Positions 11,700 through 25,000 of a stretch of DNA of 64,000 nt are shown here, piece after piece. The position numbers and the translations under genes were made by a program. Origin of the DNA: Symbiodinium kawagutii (Eukaryota > Sar > Dinophyceae > Suessiales > Symbiodiniaceae); the NCBI GenBank assembly GCA_009767595.1, contig VSDK01004699.1, positions 80,605-144,604 of the forward strand, in the 5' to 3' direction. Under the pieces are notes generated by a model, which did no database searches, had not been told where the DNA came from, and saw only the letters and a program-made list of their open reading frames with translations. How positions within the stretch are numbered: the stretch's first letter is position 1; each line of letters opens with the position of its first letter.

Positions 11700-13660
11700 G
11701 GTATGGTGAGGACCATTACATACTGGAACCTTTATGGTATGTAATATTTGAATACACATTAACATACTAATCAATAATATATAATAATTTTTGGTATAAG
11801 GCATACTAATGGTGATACTAATGGTGATCACCATTACATACTGAGCATTTAAGTACCAACAATGTATACTAAACCTTAACTACTGAGCTGATTGGGGCTG
11901 TTGGTGAGCAGGTCAGCAACTACACCGGCTCGGTTTAGACGAATGGTTTATGCTAAGAATACATAAGAATACAATGGTTTACCAACAAGCGGAATGGTGA
12001 GCATTTAAGGTTTATACGAATGGTGATACTAATGGTATAATGTCAAGGTAGGATTAATAAATCCCCCCTTGTTAATCAAACCCCTCCTCGGCCCTGGACC
12101 CTGGTCCTTACTAAAGTTAATTAGGTGCTGATTCCACCCCCAGATAACATAAGTGCAGCCAAAATTCCCCCCTAGTTAATCAAACCCCTCTGGATCCACA
12201 TTTTTTTGTTTTTTTTTAATTAGTTTTAGATTAGTTTTAATTAAACCCCTTATTAATGTAATTACTTCTCATGGCTAATTAAAAATTAGGGCGAAGAGTC
12301 TTAGAAACTACTCAGGTCTCATAGCTGGGCCACCCTCACTGCTCACTCCCCCAGGCTCAGGTGCTCAGTGCTGCTCATTTTCCTAGCACACAGCTAGCTC
12401 ATAGGTACTGGGGCTCGATTGGCCTTCCAGTTTTCTTATGCTCCTTTCTCATGTAGGCTCTGATGCACTTCCACTCATCGCAGTTCAAAAATCCAGACTG
12501 ATTCCTGCATCTCATTGAGGCACATCTCATCAAAGGTGGAGCTGATTTCACTCATGTCCTGCATGCAGCATGGTTGAAACCACCTACCCATCCACCCACC
12601 CAACCACCATGTGTTTTCACCCACCCACCTGTCCTCATTCATGGGTTCTGTTGCATTTGGCTTGGGCTCATGCTGCTCATGCCCCATGTGGAAGAAGGAG
12701 ATGATGCCCAACTGCTTAATGTCCTTCATGATTGCCACCAGCTCATGCAGAAGCATGGCAATGACCAGGCTCATGCCACAAATGGCCAGGCTGATGACCA
12801 AGCTCATGTCAAGAAGGACCATGGCTTATGTGAAACTGATTCACTATCTAATGGCTGGCTGATCTAATGGCTGCTGGAGCATTCATCATTTTCACCACCC
12901 TCATGCTGGAGCTGGATCCTGATCCTCAACCCCCATGGTTCTCATAATACTCTCTTCCTTGTCTCATCTCTTATCTCTGGGGGTTTATTATTCAGGGGTG
13001 TCTCATTTTTTACCTGTATGGTCTGACCTTGTTGACCTTGTTGACCTATAGGGGGGGGGGTGATTAATCCGGGGTAGACATTACCTATGGTTGTTGGTAA
13101 ACCACTGGCATAGTAATGGTATACTAATGGGAAACTCTCTAAATGAAGATATGTTGACGGTATAGTAATGGCATGCTGATGGTATACTCATGAAGTTGCG
13201 TTTTGGAAACGAATGGTATACGTCTGCGCAAGTATCGCTTCTGGCAGCTGAAAAAGTTGTTCATAGAAAACGAGGGGGAAGTCACCGGAATAAACCATCA
13301 TTGGAGAAGAAATTGTTAAGTTTGATGGTCCAATTATTCTCCAATGATGGTCGACACTCAAATGAATCACATTGGTGTGGTTGGTTGCCAGACGGTCCTC
13401 CCAAAATTCCTTCCCTGAACCACAGCCCTCTGGTGGTTCAGCTAAGGAGCCGGTCTTTGACTTACAATGATGGTGGTTTGGCAGTTCCCCACCCATGTCA
13501 TTTTGTTGCTCAGCTCGGGAGTCTGTCCCCAAATATCAAATGGTGTACCCCCCAAAACTGGTGATCTCTCAAAAGCTATGGTACCACCATTGATGGACAA
13601 ATCCGTATTGGCTGTTCCTCATTTTCACCATTCCCCATCATTTACCGTCATTAGAATGAA
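11700..13660. other. Intron-like sequence, no gene seen
   Basis: It begins with ATGGTATGGTGAGG-type words and ends (13600-13740) with ACCATCAACTAACCACCATAA-type words. The open frames at 12475-12867 are CTCATG-rich low complexity on both strands, and those at 13188-13564 lack splice or codon support. Confidence 0.45.
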
Positions 13661-13851
13661 CCATATCATCAACAACTAACCATCAATTGACCATCAACTA
13701 ACCACCATAAACCATCAATAACCACAGCATTCACCATCATCCTAAGGCACCCCGCGGCTCCAGGTGGCTTCACCATGGTTCCTTCACCAGGCTTCATGGA
13801 TCCCCCCCGGCGCCTGGCTCGCATCCTGCGCGGCGAACCTTGGCTGCTGAC

Positions 13852-13896
13852 CTCCTCGTCACGGCGGCCATAGGCACGCAGCAGGTTCCGCGCCAC
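13852..13896 (-). CDS. Coding exon, unrecognised
   Basis: Acceptor GTGCGCAG then VARNLLRAYGRRDEE and a GTCAGC donor, phase 0 at both ends. The frame stays open further (to about 13770), so the 3' limit is uncertain. Confidence 0.5.
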
Positions 13897-13999
13897 CTGC
13901 GCACGCCACGAAGGGTCCAAGCGAAATCCAGGGGAAGCGTGGTGAGTTGCATGGTGAAGCCACCAATGGATGGTTAAACGATGGTTAGTTGATGGTTAG

Positions 14000-15570
14000 G
14001 ATGGTTGGTTGCATGGTGAGTTGCAAGGTTCAGGATGGTTGGTATAGGGTTAGTGATGGTTAACTGCTGGTGAATGCTGAATGATACTTTTGGTTGATGA
14101 ACAAAGGTATTTTTGGCTGGGGCGTCAAGGGGTTTGCCCTAATGCTGGAAAACCAGCAGAGTTCATGTGGATCAACGTAAGGTATAAGTTAGCAAATAAT
14201 GATGGTTAGTTGATGGTCAGTTATAGCCATCACCGCTGGTTAAACAATGACTCACCGTTTCATTACCAATAATGATTCATGATGGCTACTGCAATGGTTG
14301 ATAGTGGTTGCTGCAATGTTGATGTGAGGATTCATGATGGTAAATTATATGACATGCCCCCCTTTTTCCAACAGCATTGACGAGTGCCAGTGAGCGCGGG
14401 AGAGCGAGTTCAAAAAGGCACCACAGCATGGAAGCCGATGGAAGCAATGAAAGCTTTGAGTCCGTGGTTAGTAATGATGGCTAGTAACAGTACACCCTCG
14501 CAGCTCAAACAGCCCAGAGGTCTGCAGACCTAAGGCTAGTAATGGTTGGTGATGGCTGATTATGGACCAACGTTAGACCTTAATTCACCATCATTAGCCA
14601 TCATTATATAACCCTTCCTAATCCATCATGGACCATGATTGGCCATAATCGAATGCTGACCCGCAACAAGCCGAATGAGTCTGCATTCAAAAGGCTCCAA
14701 GTTTTCAGGTACAAATTTGACCTCGATTGGCTGACCACTCCAGCTTTGGGGTTTGTGAATCAGGCTATGGCAACCTGCGAAACAGCCAAGCGATTCAAGA
14801 AACAAATAACTAAATAGAAAAAAATGCAAATCATTTGGGGAGCACGCCCGTATCTTTGGTAGACAAACACCAGCAAGTGAAGGAATTTTGTGGATGGTTT
14901 GTTCTTAGGGATCTAACATATTCGATTACAAGTAATTACACCAGGGTAAGCGGTCAGTAAACCCCAGACTATTGACGGTTGAAGGTTCTGAATATGCCCA
15001 GCTCATCAACTTTTGCCGAAAAACCTTTGAGCCAAGCCGCCAAGCAAAGCCCAAGAAGAATCAGCAGCATTGACGCGATTGCAAAGAACGTCCCCGTGTT
15101 TGAAACCTGAAAAGCGAAGCAGCGAAGCCTTTCCGCAAACCGTTTCCATTCCTTCACAGGTGGCCATTTCTTGGGGGAAGGCTTTGCCTACACCACTTCT
15201 GACTAATGCGGTGGTCAGCTTGCAAGAACAGGTGTAACTGGAGGAGTCAAGCAAATGAAAGTTGGGAACGGTTTGCTTTCCTGCAGCTGAACGCATATCA
15301 TGTGAGGCATGCCCACCGCGATGTTCCTGACATGATACAACAAACAATGAGAACGCATGAAAAACGTACGAGGAACAGTTGGAAAACTGCACTACTTAAA
15401 ATTAACATAAATCAACATTTAAGTTGAAAACTTCAACTTTCTCAGGGCACATTCCCCGATGTGATGAACAGCCACAGAAGAAGTGGCGAGTCGGAACCTG
15501 CAAAAAACCCCTGCACACGCGCTCCCCCAACGGTGCGAGTCCGGGTGAGTCCGGAGCCACCCCCTGGGCA
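14000..15570. other. Intron-like sequence, no gene seen
   Basis: TGATGGTTAGTTGATGG words fill the left part. The overlapping minus frames at 14969-15392 have no splice support or codon bias. Confidence 0.45.
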
Positions 15571-15579
15571 GCTCACTAC

Positions 15580-15658
15580 CGGTGCCCAGAAACCGATGCA
15601 GCTGCTGAAGGACGGGCGGCGATGCCTGGACCTGGGGCGTCGCCAAGGTCCGCAGTGG
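15580..15658 (-). CDS. Coding exon, unrecognised
   Basis: After CTATGGCGGAG come 26 codons (PLRTLATPQVQASPPVLQQL, HRFLGT) and a GTAGTGAG donor. It starts in phase 0, matching the phase-0 end of the exon at 16382-16493. An in-frame ATG lies just upstream of the acceptor, so a start codon here is an alternative. Confidence 0.55.
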
Positions 15659-16381
15659 CTCCGCCATAGTGGGGGCAGGGCAAGGGGACATCCCCAACCG
15701 GTCGGAAATCGTCCGTTTGGAACAGGGGAACCACATAAAACCGAGGACTCAAAGGCCAAAAAAAATTAATCACCATCAGCAAATCGTCCCCTGGTAGTTC
15801 ATGTCGGTTCTGAAAATTTGCAGTGTGAGTGACAGTTGCTACACTGATGCCTTACATTGAAGAGTCGTAAATCCACTGTCTGCATAACTAGATAGAGCGA
15901 AAGGATGCTCCGCTGACATGCTTTTAGACACAAACCACACCTGTTGTGGAAGTGCAAGTTGCCCAAAAACACGGAAAAAATGAACAAACACTGCAATATC
16001 AACACTTGTCAAAACATCCAAATGCATAGAAACCTATCTGAGCCACCTTGTGTACATCAAACACCTTGCGCAAGTTTCCAAATGCCTACCCAGGATAAAT
16101 AACCCCTGGTTGATGATCATAGTGGGTTATCCCCCCAAGTTCGCCGACTGGTTTCCCTTTAAAATGATTCCCCCAATTCATCAACCTACGGTTCATCAAC
16201 CATAGTTGCTAGTTGTTATACCCTTAAAAGCCAACGGTTATAACCTGGGGTTTAGCTTCATCCCGGGTTAAAACTATCAACCCATCATCAACCCACATCA
16301 TCAAAAAACAATCCTCAAAAACCAATGGTTATAACCTGGTTATAACCTTATCCCATCCTCAACCCACATCAACCCATCCAC

Positions 16382-16493
16382 TGCCAGATCCGATCCCCCT
16401 GCGCCTGCCCGGAGCTTCTGCGGCGCCTTGGGCCTTTCAGTGAAGGAGGGACAAGTCATGGGCGCGAGGCCCAAGCGAGAGGACCTGGGTTCG
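16382..16493 (-). CDS. Coding exon, unrecognised, possible protease tail
   Basis: Acceptor AAGAAACAGCAG precedes 37 codons (EPRSSRLGLAPMTCPSFTER, then PKAPQKLRAGAGGSDLA) with a GTGGAT donor. It starts in phase 2, which matches the phase-2 end of the candidate last protease exon at 19052-19088. This group may therefore be a C-terminal extension of the protease rather than a separate gene. Confidence 0.55.
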
Positions 16494-16611
16494 CTGCTGT
16501 TTCTTGTGTGTGCATTCCGTATATGTGCAATTAATCAACCAGTTGGTTAACTATGGCTAAAAAATATGGTTCATAATGGTTAGTAACAAGGGATAATCAC
16601 CAACAATGGTT

Positions 16612-16732
16612 GTTATGGCTATGGGAAAATATTAACCAACCAATTCTCTAGGGAGAATAACCAACAATAATAGGGGCATCAACGGTTGATGATAGGGGAA
16701 GTAGGGGTACAGGCTTTTGACCCACTGCCATA
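16612..16732. mobile_element. TIR element, family 3 copy
   Basis: Left end TTATGGCTATGGG and right end TTTTGACCCACTGCCATA are inverted complements around ATTAACCAACCAAT and GATAATCACCAACAATA-type internal words. Related copies lie at 21627-21747, 33150-33233, 37757-37825, 46565-46633 and 49441-49568. Confidence 0.6.
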
Positions 16733-16972
16733 TGTCTATGTATGTCCATGTGTGCATGTATGTAGGTCTCTGTATGTAGGTCTCTGTATGTTTGTATGTA
16801 TGTCCGTGCATGTGCGTGTGCATGCACCATGGATAGTGTTGTTACTATCATCAACTATCGCACCTACAATCATCAGTTGCAATATTACCTGCCTGCGGTC
16901 AGCTGACTATATCAGTAGTGCTATTATTGTCATCACTTATCAGCTACAAGACCTAATCAGCCATTAGATAGA

Positions 16973-18945
16973 AAAATCCATCGACAGACAGGCAAACAGG
17001 CAAACAAAGAGACAAAGAGACAGATAGATAGACAGATATACAGATAGATAGATAGACAGGCAAATAGGCAGATAGATAGACAGACAGATAGACAGATAGA
17101 TAGACAGAAATACAGATAGATAGACAGGCAAATAGACAGACAGATAGACAGATATACAGATAGATAGACAGAAATACAGATAGATAGACAGGCAAATAGA
17201 CAGATAGATAGACAGACAGATAGACAGATATACAGATAGATAGACAGGCAAATAGACAGATAGATAGACAGACAGATAGACAGATATACAGATAGATAGA
17301 CAGGCAAATAGACAAACAGATAGACAGACAGATAGACAGACAGATAGACAGATAGATAGACAGACAAATAGACAGACAGATAGACAGATAGATAGACAGA
17401 AATACAGATAGATAGACAGGCAAATAGACAGACAGATAGACAGACAGATAGACAGATAGATAGACAGAAATACAGATAGATAGATAGACAGGCAAATAGA
17501 CAGATAGATAGACAGACAGATAGACAGATAGATAGACAGACAGATAGACAGGCAAATAGACAGATAGATAGACAGACAGACAGATAGATAGACAGAAATA
17601 CAGATAGATAGACAGGCAAATAGACAGATAGATAGACAGACAAATAGACAGATATACAGATAGATAGACAGGCAAATAGACAGATAGATAGACAGACAGA
17701 TAGACAGATATACAGATAGATAGACAGGAAAATAGACAGACAAATAGACAGACAGATAGACAGACAGATAGACAGATAGATAGACAGACAAATAGACAGA
17801 CAGATAGACAGATATACAGATAGATAGACAGGCAAATAGACAGATAGATAGACAGACAGATAGACAGATATACAGATAGATAGACAGGCAAATAGACAAA
17901 CAGATAGACAGACAGATAGACAGACAGATAGACAGATAGATAGACAGACAAATAGACAGACAGATAGACAGATAGATAGACAGAAATACAGATAGATAGA
18001 CAGGCAAATAGACAGACAGATAGACAGACAGATAGACAGGCAAATAGACAGATAGATAGACAGACAAATAGAAAAATAGATAGACAGATAGATAGACAGA
18101 CATATAGACAGGCAAAGAGACAGATAGATAGACAAACAAATAGACAGATAGATAGACAGACAAATAGACAGATAGACAGACAGATAGACAGGCAAATAGA
18201 CAGACAAATAGACAGACAGATAAACAGATAGATAGACAGAAATACAGATAGATAGATAGACAGATAGATAGACAGATATACAGACAGATAAACAGGCAAA
18301 TAGACAGACAAATAGGCAGATAGATAGACAGATATACAGATAGACAGATAGATAGACAGACAAATAGACAGATAGATAGACAGACAGATAGATAGATAGA
18401 TAGATAGACAGGCAAATAGACAGATAGATAGACAGACAGATAGACAGATAGATAGACAGAAATACAGATAGATAGACAGGCAAATAGACAGACAGATAGA
18501 CAGACAGATAAACAGATAGATAGACAGAAATACAGATAGATAGATAGACAGGCAAATAGACAGATAGATAGACAGACAGATAGACAGATATACAGATAGA
18601 TAGACCGGCAAATAGACAGACAGATAGATAGACAGATAGACAGATAGATAGACAGAAATACAGATAGATAGACAGGCAAATAGACAGATAGATAGACAGA
18701 CAGATGTACAGATATACAGATAGATAGACAGATAGATAGACAGACAGATAGACAGACAGATAGACAGATATGCAGATAGATAGACAGGCAAATAGACAGA
18801 CAGATAGACAGACAGATAGACAGGCAAATAGACAGATAGATAGACAGACAGACAGATAGATAGACAGATGCATAGACAAATAGACAGACAGACAAATAGA
18901 TAGACAGATATACAGATAGACAGACAGGTAGATAGATAGATTGTT
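16973..18945. repeat. GATA/GACA satellite, about 2 kb
   Basis: Nearly 2 kb built of GATA and GACA tetramers with recurring interruptions GGCAAATA, GAAATAC and GATATAC. These form higher-order patterns of several tens of bp. The minus strand has no stop in any frame for most of its length, giving spurious Tyr/Leu/Ser/Ile/Cys proteins of 624-725 residues. Confidence 0.97.
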
Positions 18946-19051
18946 GGCTATTGATTGGTTGAACCTGATCAATGCGAAGCCAGGAAAAGGAAAATGTGTC
19001 ATCTCAAGGCCCATGAGGGCCCCAAACCTTTGACAACCTCTTCCCGTGCAC

Positions 19052-19088
19052 CAAGCTTTTGCACCAACCCGGCACGGTGCAACCACCG
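19052..19088 (-). CDS. Protease: candidate last core exon
   Basis: The frame VVAPCRVGAKA resembles the RVGFAxAxC strand that ends A1 protease domains. Joining it to the previous exon needs a 44-nt intron with a GC donor, which is very short. It ends TG at a GTGCAC donor. Confidence 0.4.
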
Positions 19089-22000
19089 CTGCACCCGGCG
19101 CATCACCACCCCACAACTGGCTGTGCCCAGGCACTGCAAGTCGAAGACCACCAGCTGATTAATCATCCAGGTGGCCCCAAGCACCTCAAGGGCACCATGT
19201 CACCAGCAGCCTACAAGCTATGGTGATTGCAAGCCTACCAGCTGGTGCTTTAGCAAGTAATAGGGATGAAAGGCATGAATCATGTGCAAATTGTGCAAAA
19301 ATAGCACCAGTAAGCCTGCAACCAATTTATCACATGGAATCAATCAGTAAAGTAACGGGTGGCTGCATGATAAACACTACTAGCACTGGTAATGAAAAAC
19401 CAGTACTGAACAGGATCTAGTAATCATTTGGAAGTGACCAGAACTAGCAATTACGAGTAATATTAATTCTATCCGTTACCACCATTGGTAATATTAGCAA
19501 AAAAGAAGCGCTAAAAATCACCAAAAACGGTGACACCATGGCAATGAAGATCGAACCCGCTGCCGAATACTGGATGTGAGCACCGAGATTCATTGCCATG
19601 GCTAGCCACGGTGAAGTCATGGGAATCTCCTCGCATGTTTTCACAGTATATGTCCTAGGCGGCCTCCCCAAACAGCCAGAATTGCCGAATGCAAACCACC
19701 ACTATTGAGCTGCTGGCAGCATCTGTTTAGGGAGACTTGTTCTGGGCGGATGTCCTCACCCTTGCACCGCGATTTTCCAGCCACTGGGCATGTGTGGCAG
19801 CACCCCTAAGAACCATTATTTTCCGAATTCTTACATGATACAGAAGTATATAGTACAAGCACCAAGTTCCTCAACAAAAACATGCAGCATAACTTAATAA
19901 GTGAACATAAGTCCACCAAGTAGCATGCTTTCGTCCTTAAACAACGTGAACTGCGCCCCTTCATTCGTTGCTTTTTTGGTGCTGAATTTGTGACCCATCT
20001 CCGTGGTGTTCACGTTTAGCCGGGGGCACCGTCTCGCTGACCATGCCATTGCTCTGGAAACCGAGGCAGTGGAGACTGCCACTCTTCCGCTAGAGGTCGG
20101 CCTGGGTGGGTTGGCCAGGTGAGGTGGCCAAGCTGCCATTGCATGAGGCCGCGCCGGCTCTCTTTTGAATACATGGGCAGCTTATAGGTTCAACCAGCTA
20201 AAACAAACTGACGGAACCAAACACAGCCAGGAAAGAAATAAGGCCAACACCCAAACATGCCTGAACCCTGTTGCCACTCCCTCTGGCCGAACAAAATCTC
20301 CAAGCAACATCATCATTTGTCCTAGCCCCAACAAGTGTATTTATTTTCCACTTCCCGGTGAGCTTTGGAGAGAGGGCGCCGGGAAAAAAATGTATTCCTA
20401 TGGCCCTATGATATCCGCACTAGGCTGGGTAAAAGTTCCATCGTCCCGGTAGCAACCAATCCTCTTTGCATGGCACAGGAGCCGAAAGTTCTGAAAAATT
20501 CCACCTGGGCTCTACGTACCCCGCGACACCCCATCCTCCTTGAAACCTCATGCTGTGCACACACTCATGCTGTGTACGCACTCATGCACCATGGTTGTTG
20601 GTGTGAACCTTGCTGACAATGATGGTTAATTACCCATGGGTACCCTCTGAGAAACATACTTGGAAGCAAAAACACCCCATTTTTGATAGGTACACTTCCA
20701 GGTAAACGATCTGTAAATTGTCGGCTTTTTGGTTCCAGGTGAGTTTCCCAGAAGCTACCGGTGAGCCATTTCCCATGCCAAGATGCACTGACACGCCGTC
20801 AGTGAAGCCAAAGAGGATCTTTGGAAAATGATCCAAGGAATCTCCTGAAACCGGCTACGCACCACTGCCTACCGGTGGATTCACAGAAGAGGCGACATGG
20901 CCACCCTCCATATCGAGGGCCGGAGCTTTTCAAAAAGCCCAAGTCGGATTGACCAAAGCCAACTTCCCAAAAGCAAGGAACGGTATATCACGAGCTGCCA
21001 TGATTGTTTCGATCTGCCAACTTCTTGTTATGATCTGCCATGATTTGCCACGAACCTGGTTCAGAATGACACATTACAACTGAACAATCTGCTGATGGTC
21101 GGTGGGACGGCTACAAGCCAAGAGCTCCAACCCGGTTGATGTGCATAATAGGGGATGATGACCAACACTTATAGGGGGATTTATACAAATGATATGTCTA
21201 TGGGTCAATCTTAATCAACCAGTTGGTTAACTATGGTCAATAGTGGATAATACTGGTTAATGATAAGGGATAGCCACCAACAATGGTTATATGGCTATGG
21301 GTCAAGCAGTTAACCAACCAACAATGGGGTATAGTCACCAACCATTTGATAGCAAGGAAATTCTCCCAACTATCTGCAGCTTGTGAACCATTCCATCCAC
21401 CAGTGTTCACCAACATGAGCCAGCACCAACCATCAGGAAACCACTAATCAATCTAACCGTCATGAAATGTCATTAACATTCATCATTAAGATGCATGATT
21501 AACCCATGGTTTGCATTAACTAATGAATCTAACCGTCATTATGTCATTAACATCCATTAGCCATGATTCAGCCCTTGATTCACCATCATTGAACATGATT
21601 CACGAGCTCATGAAGCTTCATTCGCCATGAGGCAGTGGGTCGAAACCCCGTACCCCTGTTCCCCCTATCATTAACCATTGTTTTCCCTATCATGCTTGGT
21701 GATTATACCCCACTGTTGGTTGGTTAACTGCTTGACCCATAGCCATGTAAGAACCTTTCACTATTGTTTTCCCTACTATTACTCTTTATTATGGAGTTTA
21801 ACCATAATATAAAATCCCTATCATTACCATCCTGGTCGTCCATCCTGGCTCACCACGTTGCCCGCAACGAGCCGACAACTCGGCCACCCCAACGAGCCGG
21901 TCGCTCCTGAGATCTGCCAACAGGTGCTGCCCGTCGCTTGGCCGCAGCCGCCATCCCGGCAGTGCTGGGTCACCTGGGCAGCGGAGCCTGGCACTGGTGG

Positions 22001-25000
22001 TTCTGTCATCACTAGTGGCTTCATTCATGGTATTGATGACATGGTTATAGGTACAAATGGTTCCCCCACGGTTCCCGAATGGTTCATGAAAGTCTTGCGT
22101 TTCTCACGCGCCTTTTTTGACAGCTGCATTTCAGACTTGTTCAACGTCCATGGTGCAGCCAGTCGTACTCACAACCCGAACCTTCATCTTCTGACCTTTC
22201 ACCAGCCCCGAAGGATCATCTTTGAGGCTCTTGCGGGGCAGGCATGCTGGGATCATACCTCCCACGTCCACCAGTGTAGCGCCACGATCCCGCTCGGAGG
22301 TCTTTTTCCAGTTTGGCTTCACAACTTTCAGCAGCGTTCCTTCCACCTCTTCCCCAGATGAGAACTCATAGGGCTTACGTTTCTGATATTCCTCCAGGTC
22401 ACGCATCCCGACCTCGACAGATTCTCCTCTGTGTTGACGAACGCGAACTTGGATTTCGTCGCCAAGTTTCAGCATCATTCACATCCTCTAGACGTTCCTC
22501 TCGGACTTGGGCAATATGAATGAAGCCCCGTCTGTCCACTCCTAAGTCCAGATGCGCCCCGTACTTCGTGATGTTGACCACCTTGGCGTTGTAATATTTC
22601 CCCAGCATCAAGTCGAAGGAGTCTTTCGACTCAGGCACTGGCTGAATCTCAGGAGCACTTCGCATGACACATCCATTTCGTCGTAGACACAGTGGGGTGT
22701 GGCCAACGAAGGTAGTGGCCAACCCTACGGTGGCAAAGATCCATGGCAGAACAGAACGGGGCAGTGCTCTCTTTGTAGCACTTCTGGTAGGCATTGCTTG
22801 CAGAACGAAGTGGCGTGGTACGCTCAGAGCTCTAATATGCTCTTATCATCCTTGAGCCAATAATGATGGTTGATGGCTATTGATCGAAAAATCAATATCA
22901 TTCCAGCAACCAATGCTTGCTAGTGGTATCTAGTGGTCATGAGGATTGATGATCATTGATGATGGCTAACCAATAGCCAACATTAGGGACAATACGCGGT
23001 TCATGATGGTTCATGATGGTTCATGATGGCTCATGATGGTTCATGATGGTTGGTGATGGTTAACCAATGGCTGATATTAGGGTCCGAAAGCAAGCACTAG
23101 GTATCCGACGGGGGATCCCCTAAAAGCCTTGGTGTCCCATCAAAATGGCAACCCCCAATTAACAGCCCTTGGGTACATGGCAAAAGCATGCAAAACTAGA
23201 GCTTATCACTGTGGGCCTACCATACATAACACTCGCAAGTGAAGATTTGGCCTTGTTCCATAATATGAACTATATTCTATTGTGCAAAACGAGAAAGATG
23301 ACTCTAATGTAAAAAATCGAGTTGTAACATTATGTTTTGGATGACGCGGAGCCCCACCCCCAATAGCGATACTAAATGAAGAGGCTTGCCATCTGAGACA
23401 CCTTGAGGGTGCCGTGTGCCGTTCTCTGTGAACTCCCAAAACTACAGCACAAACATGCCCAAACATCCACACACAGGAACGAAAGTAGACATGAAATAGC
23501 AGTCGCAATGAATATGTAAAGAGTAGATTTCAAATGAGCGGCTAACAAACAATAAATTTGTACCCCTGTATCCGGACAGAATCCCCGTTAACATCAAGAA
23601 ACCTCAAATGCATCCTTGCCCTCAACCATGCCAGGGGACGAGAACCAAGCATGCTCATGCGGCATTGCGTCACAACATCACGCTCACTCTGTGATACAAC
23701 ACAGTGTCAAAACTAAAAAGCAGAATTGAAAACATAGTTATATATGTGGCATTGTCCGGGTTGAGACATTCAGTGCCAATCACCGCGTGCAGATTACCTT
23801 CCACATGTTCAAATACGGCATGTTCAAATGCATCACAAATCCCACTTGGTCAATTCTAACTTTATTATGCAACCACATATACAATCAGTATGCGTGAAAC
23901 CACCAGTGAGAGCATATGCCCAATCTTCCTTAGCACATCTCTCCAGTTAAGAGAAGCACCGCACCGCGTGGAAGCGCACCAGTGCTTCCCAAGGGATGCC
24001 GCCAAAGTTCCAAATCACGCAGCTGGCGGAAAAGCCCATCTGGGAGGTAGGTGAAGGTCCTGAGAGCTCACCACCATGGGGCACCCAGTTGGGCCTCTGA
24101 GAAAAGATGGCTTTCAGCCTCCGAAATATGGCTTAGATAATTTCTGACCTATAAGTAAGCCTATAAGAATGATGGTTTTGGGAGGGGCGAATGGCAGTCA
24201 GTGCTAGTATGCCAGCCATTTTTTGTACGTGTTCACATGCTTGATGTGGCTATGGTTGGTGTTCTCCGAGCGCTAGTACCCTTCTTGGTCGGCATGTGCC
24301 GCCAACCAGCCGTCCCCTGAGGTTTAAGGGATCCCCTGCAGCATCTGTGGTTGGCTTCAGCAGTGCAGGAGCTTATCCCCCCACCGTGCAGGATGGTTTG
24401 CTTGTCATGGCGGGCATGTCATCCACAGTCTTAGTCTGTCAACTTACTTCCGCTGTTGCTAGCTTTCACTCTTGCATCCAACCAATGTTTTTCTTTCAGC
24501 ACCAATATGCACCAATCATGACCACATATGACCACCAAAAGAATTCTTCAACGAAATGAGGTTCCAGCACCAATCATCCAACAAACGACGCCATGTTTCA
24601 CCAAGAAGCGTGGGTATTTCAGCAGTTGGACTCTTCAGTTCTGTCCATTTTGCTTAGGGAAGTCCTACTAGCTTCTTGGCGCCGAAAGGTAGAGCGGGAT
24701 ACCCCTGGCTCCTGGCCTCGCCCCCTCCCAACCACCAGTCAGCTGTTCATTCTCAAGGCAGGTCCAGGTTTGGGTCCGCAAGCGCACCAGGAACTGCCAC
24801 CGAGGGACGTTCCGGAGTCCACGAAGGTATGTCCGAAGCCTTGCAACAGCGCCCCGCTGGCAGCACGGCTGTCCAGGGAGATCGACTTCAAAGTGACGCC
24901 TCGGATCTTGGCGCGCTGGGAACCACATGGAACCACCACAGGAGGTACCAACCACTCCTCCAAAATCGGCCACGCGGGGTGAAGTTGGATCGACCACACA

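Noticed and set aside
12475-12867. Overlapping 83-115 residue frames on both strands
   Set aside because: CTCATG-rich low complexity, no GC3 bias, no splice signals.
16953-19134. Three overlapping minus-strand open frames of 624-725 residues rich in Tyr, Leu, Ser, Cys
   Set aside because: They are readings of the stop-free GATA/GACA satellite in all three frames, not proteins.
21854-21973. Frame DPALPGWRLRPSDGQHLL as the coding frame of this exon
   Set aside because: Open and GC-rich, but it lacks the HC...C...CW pattern that the adjacent frame shows.
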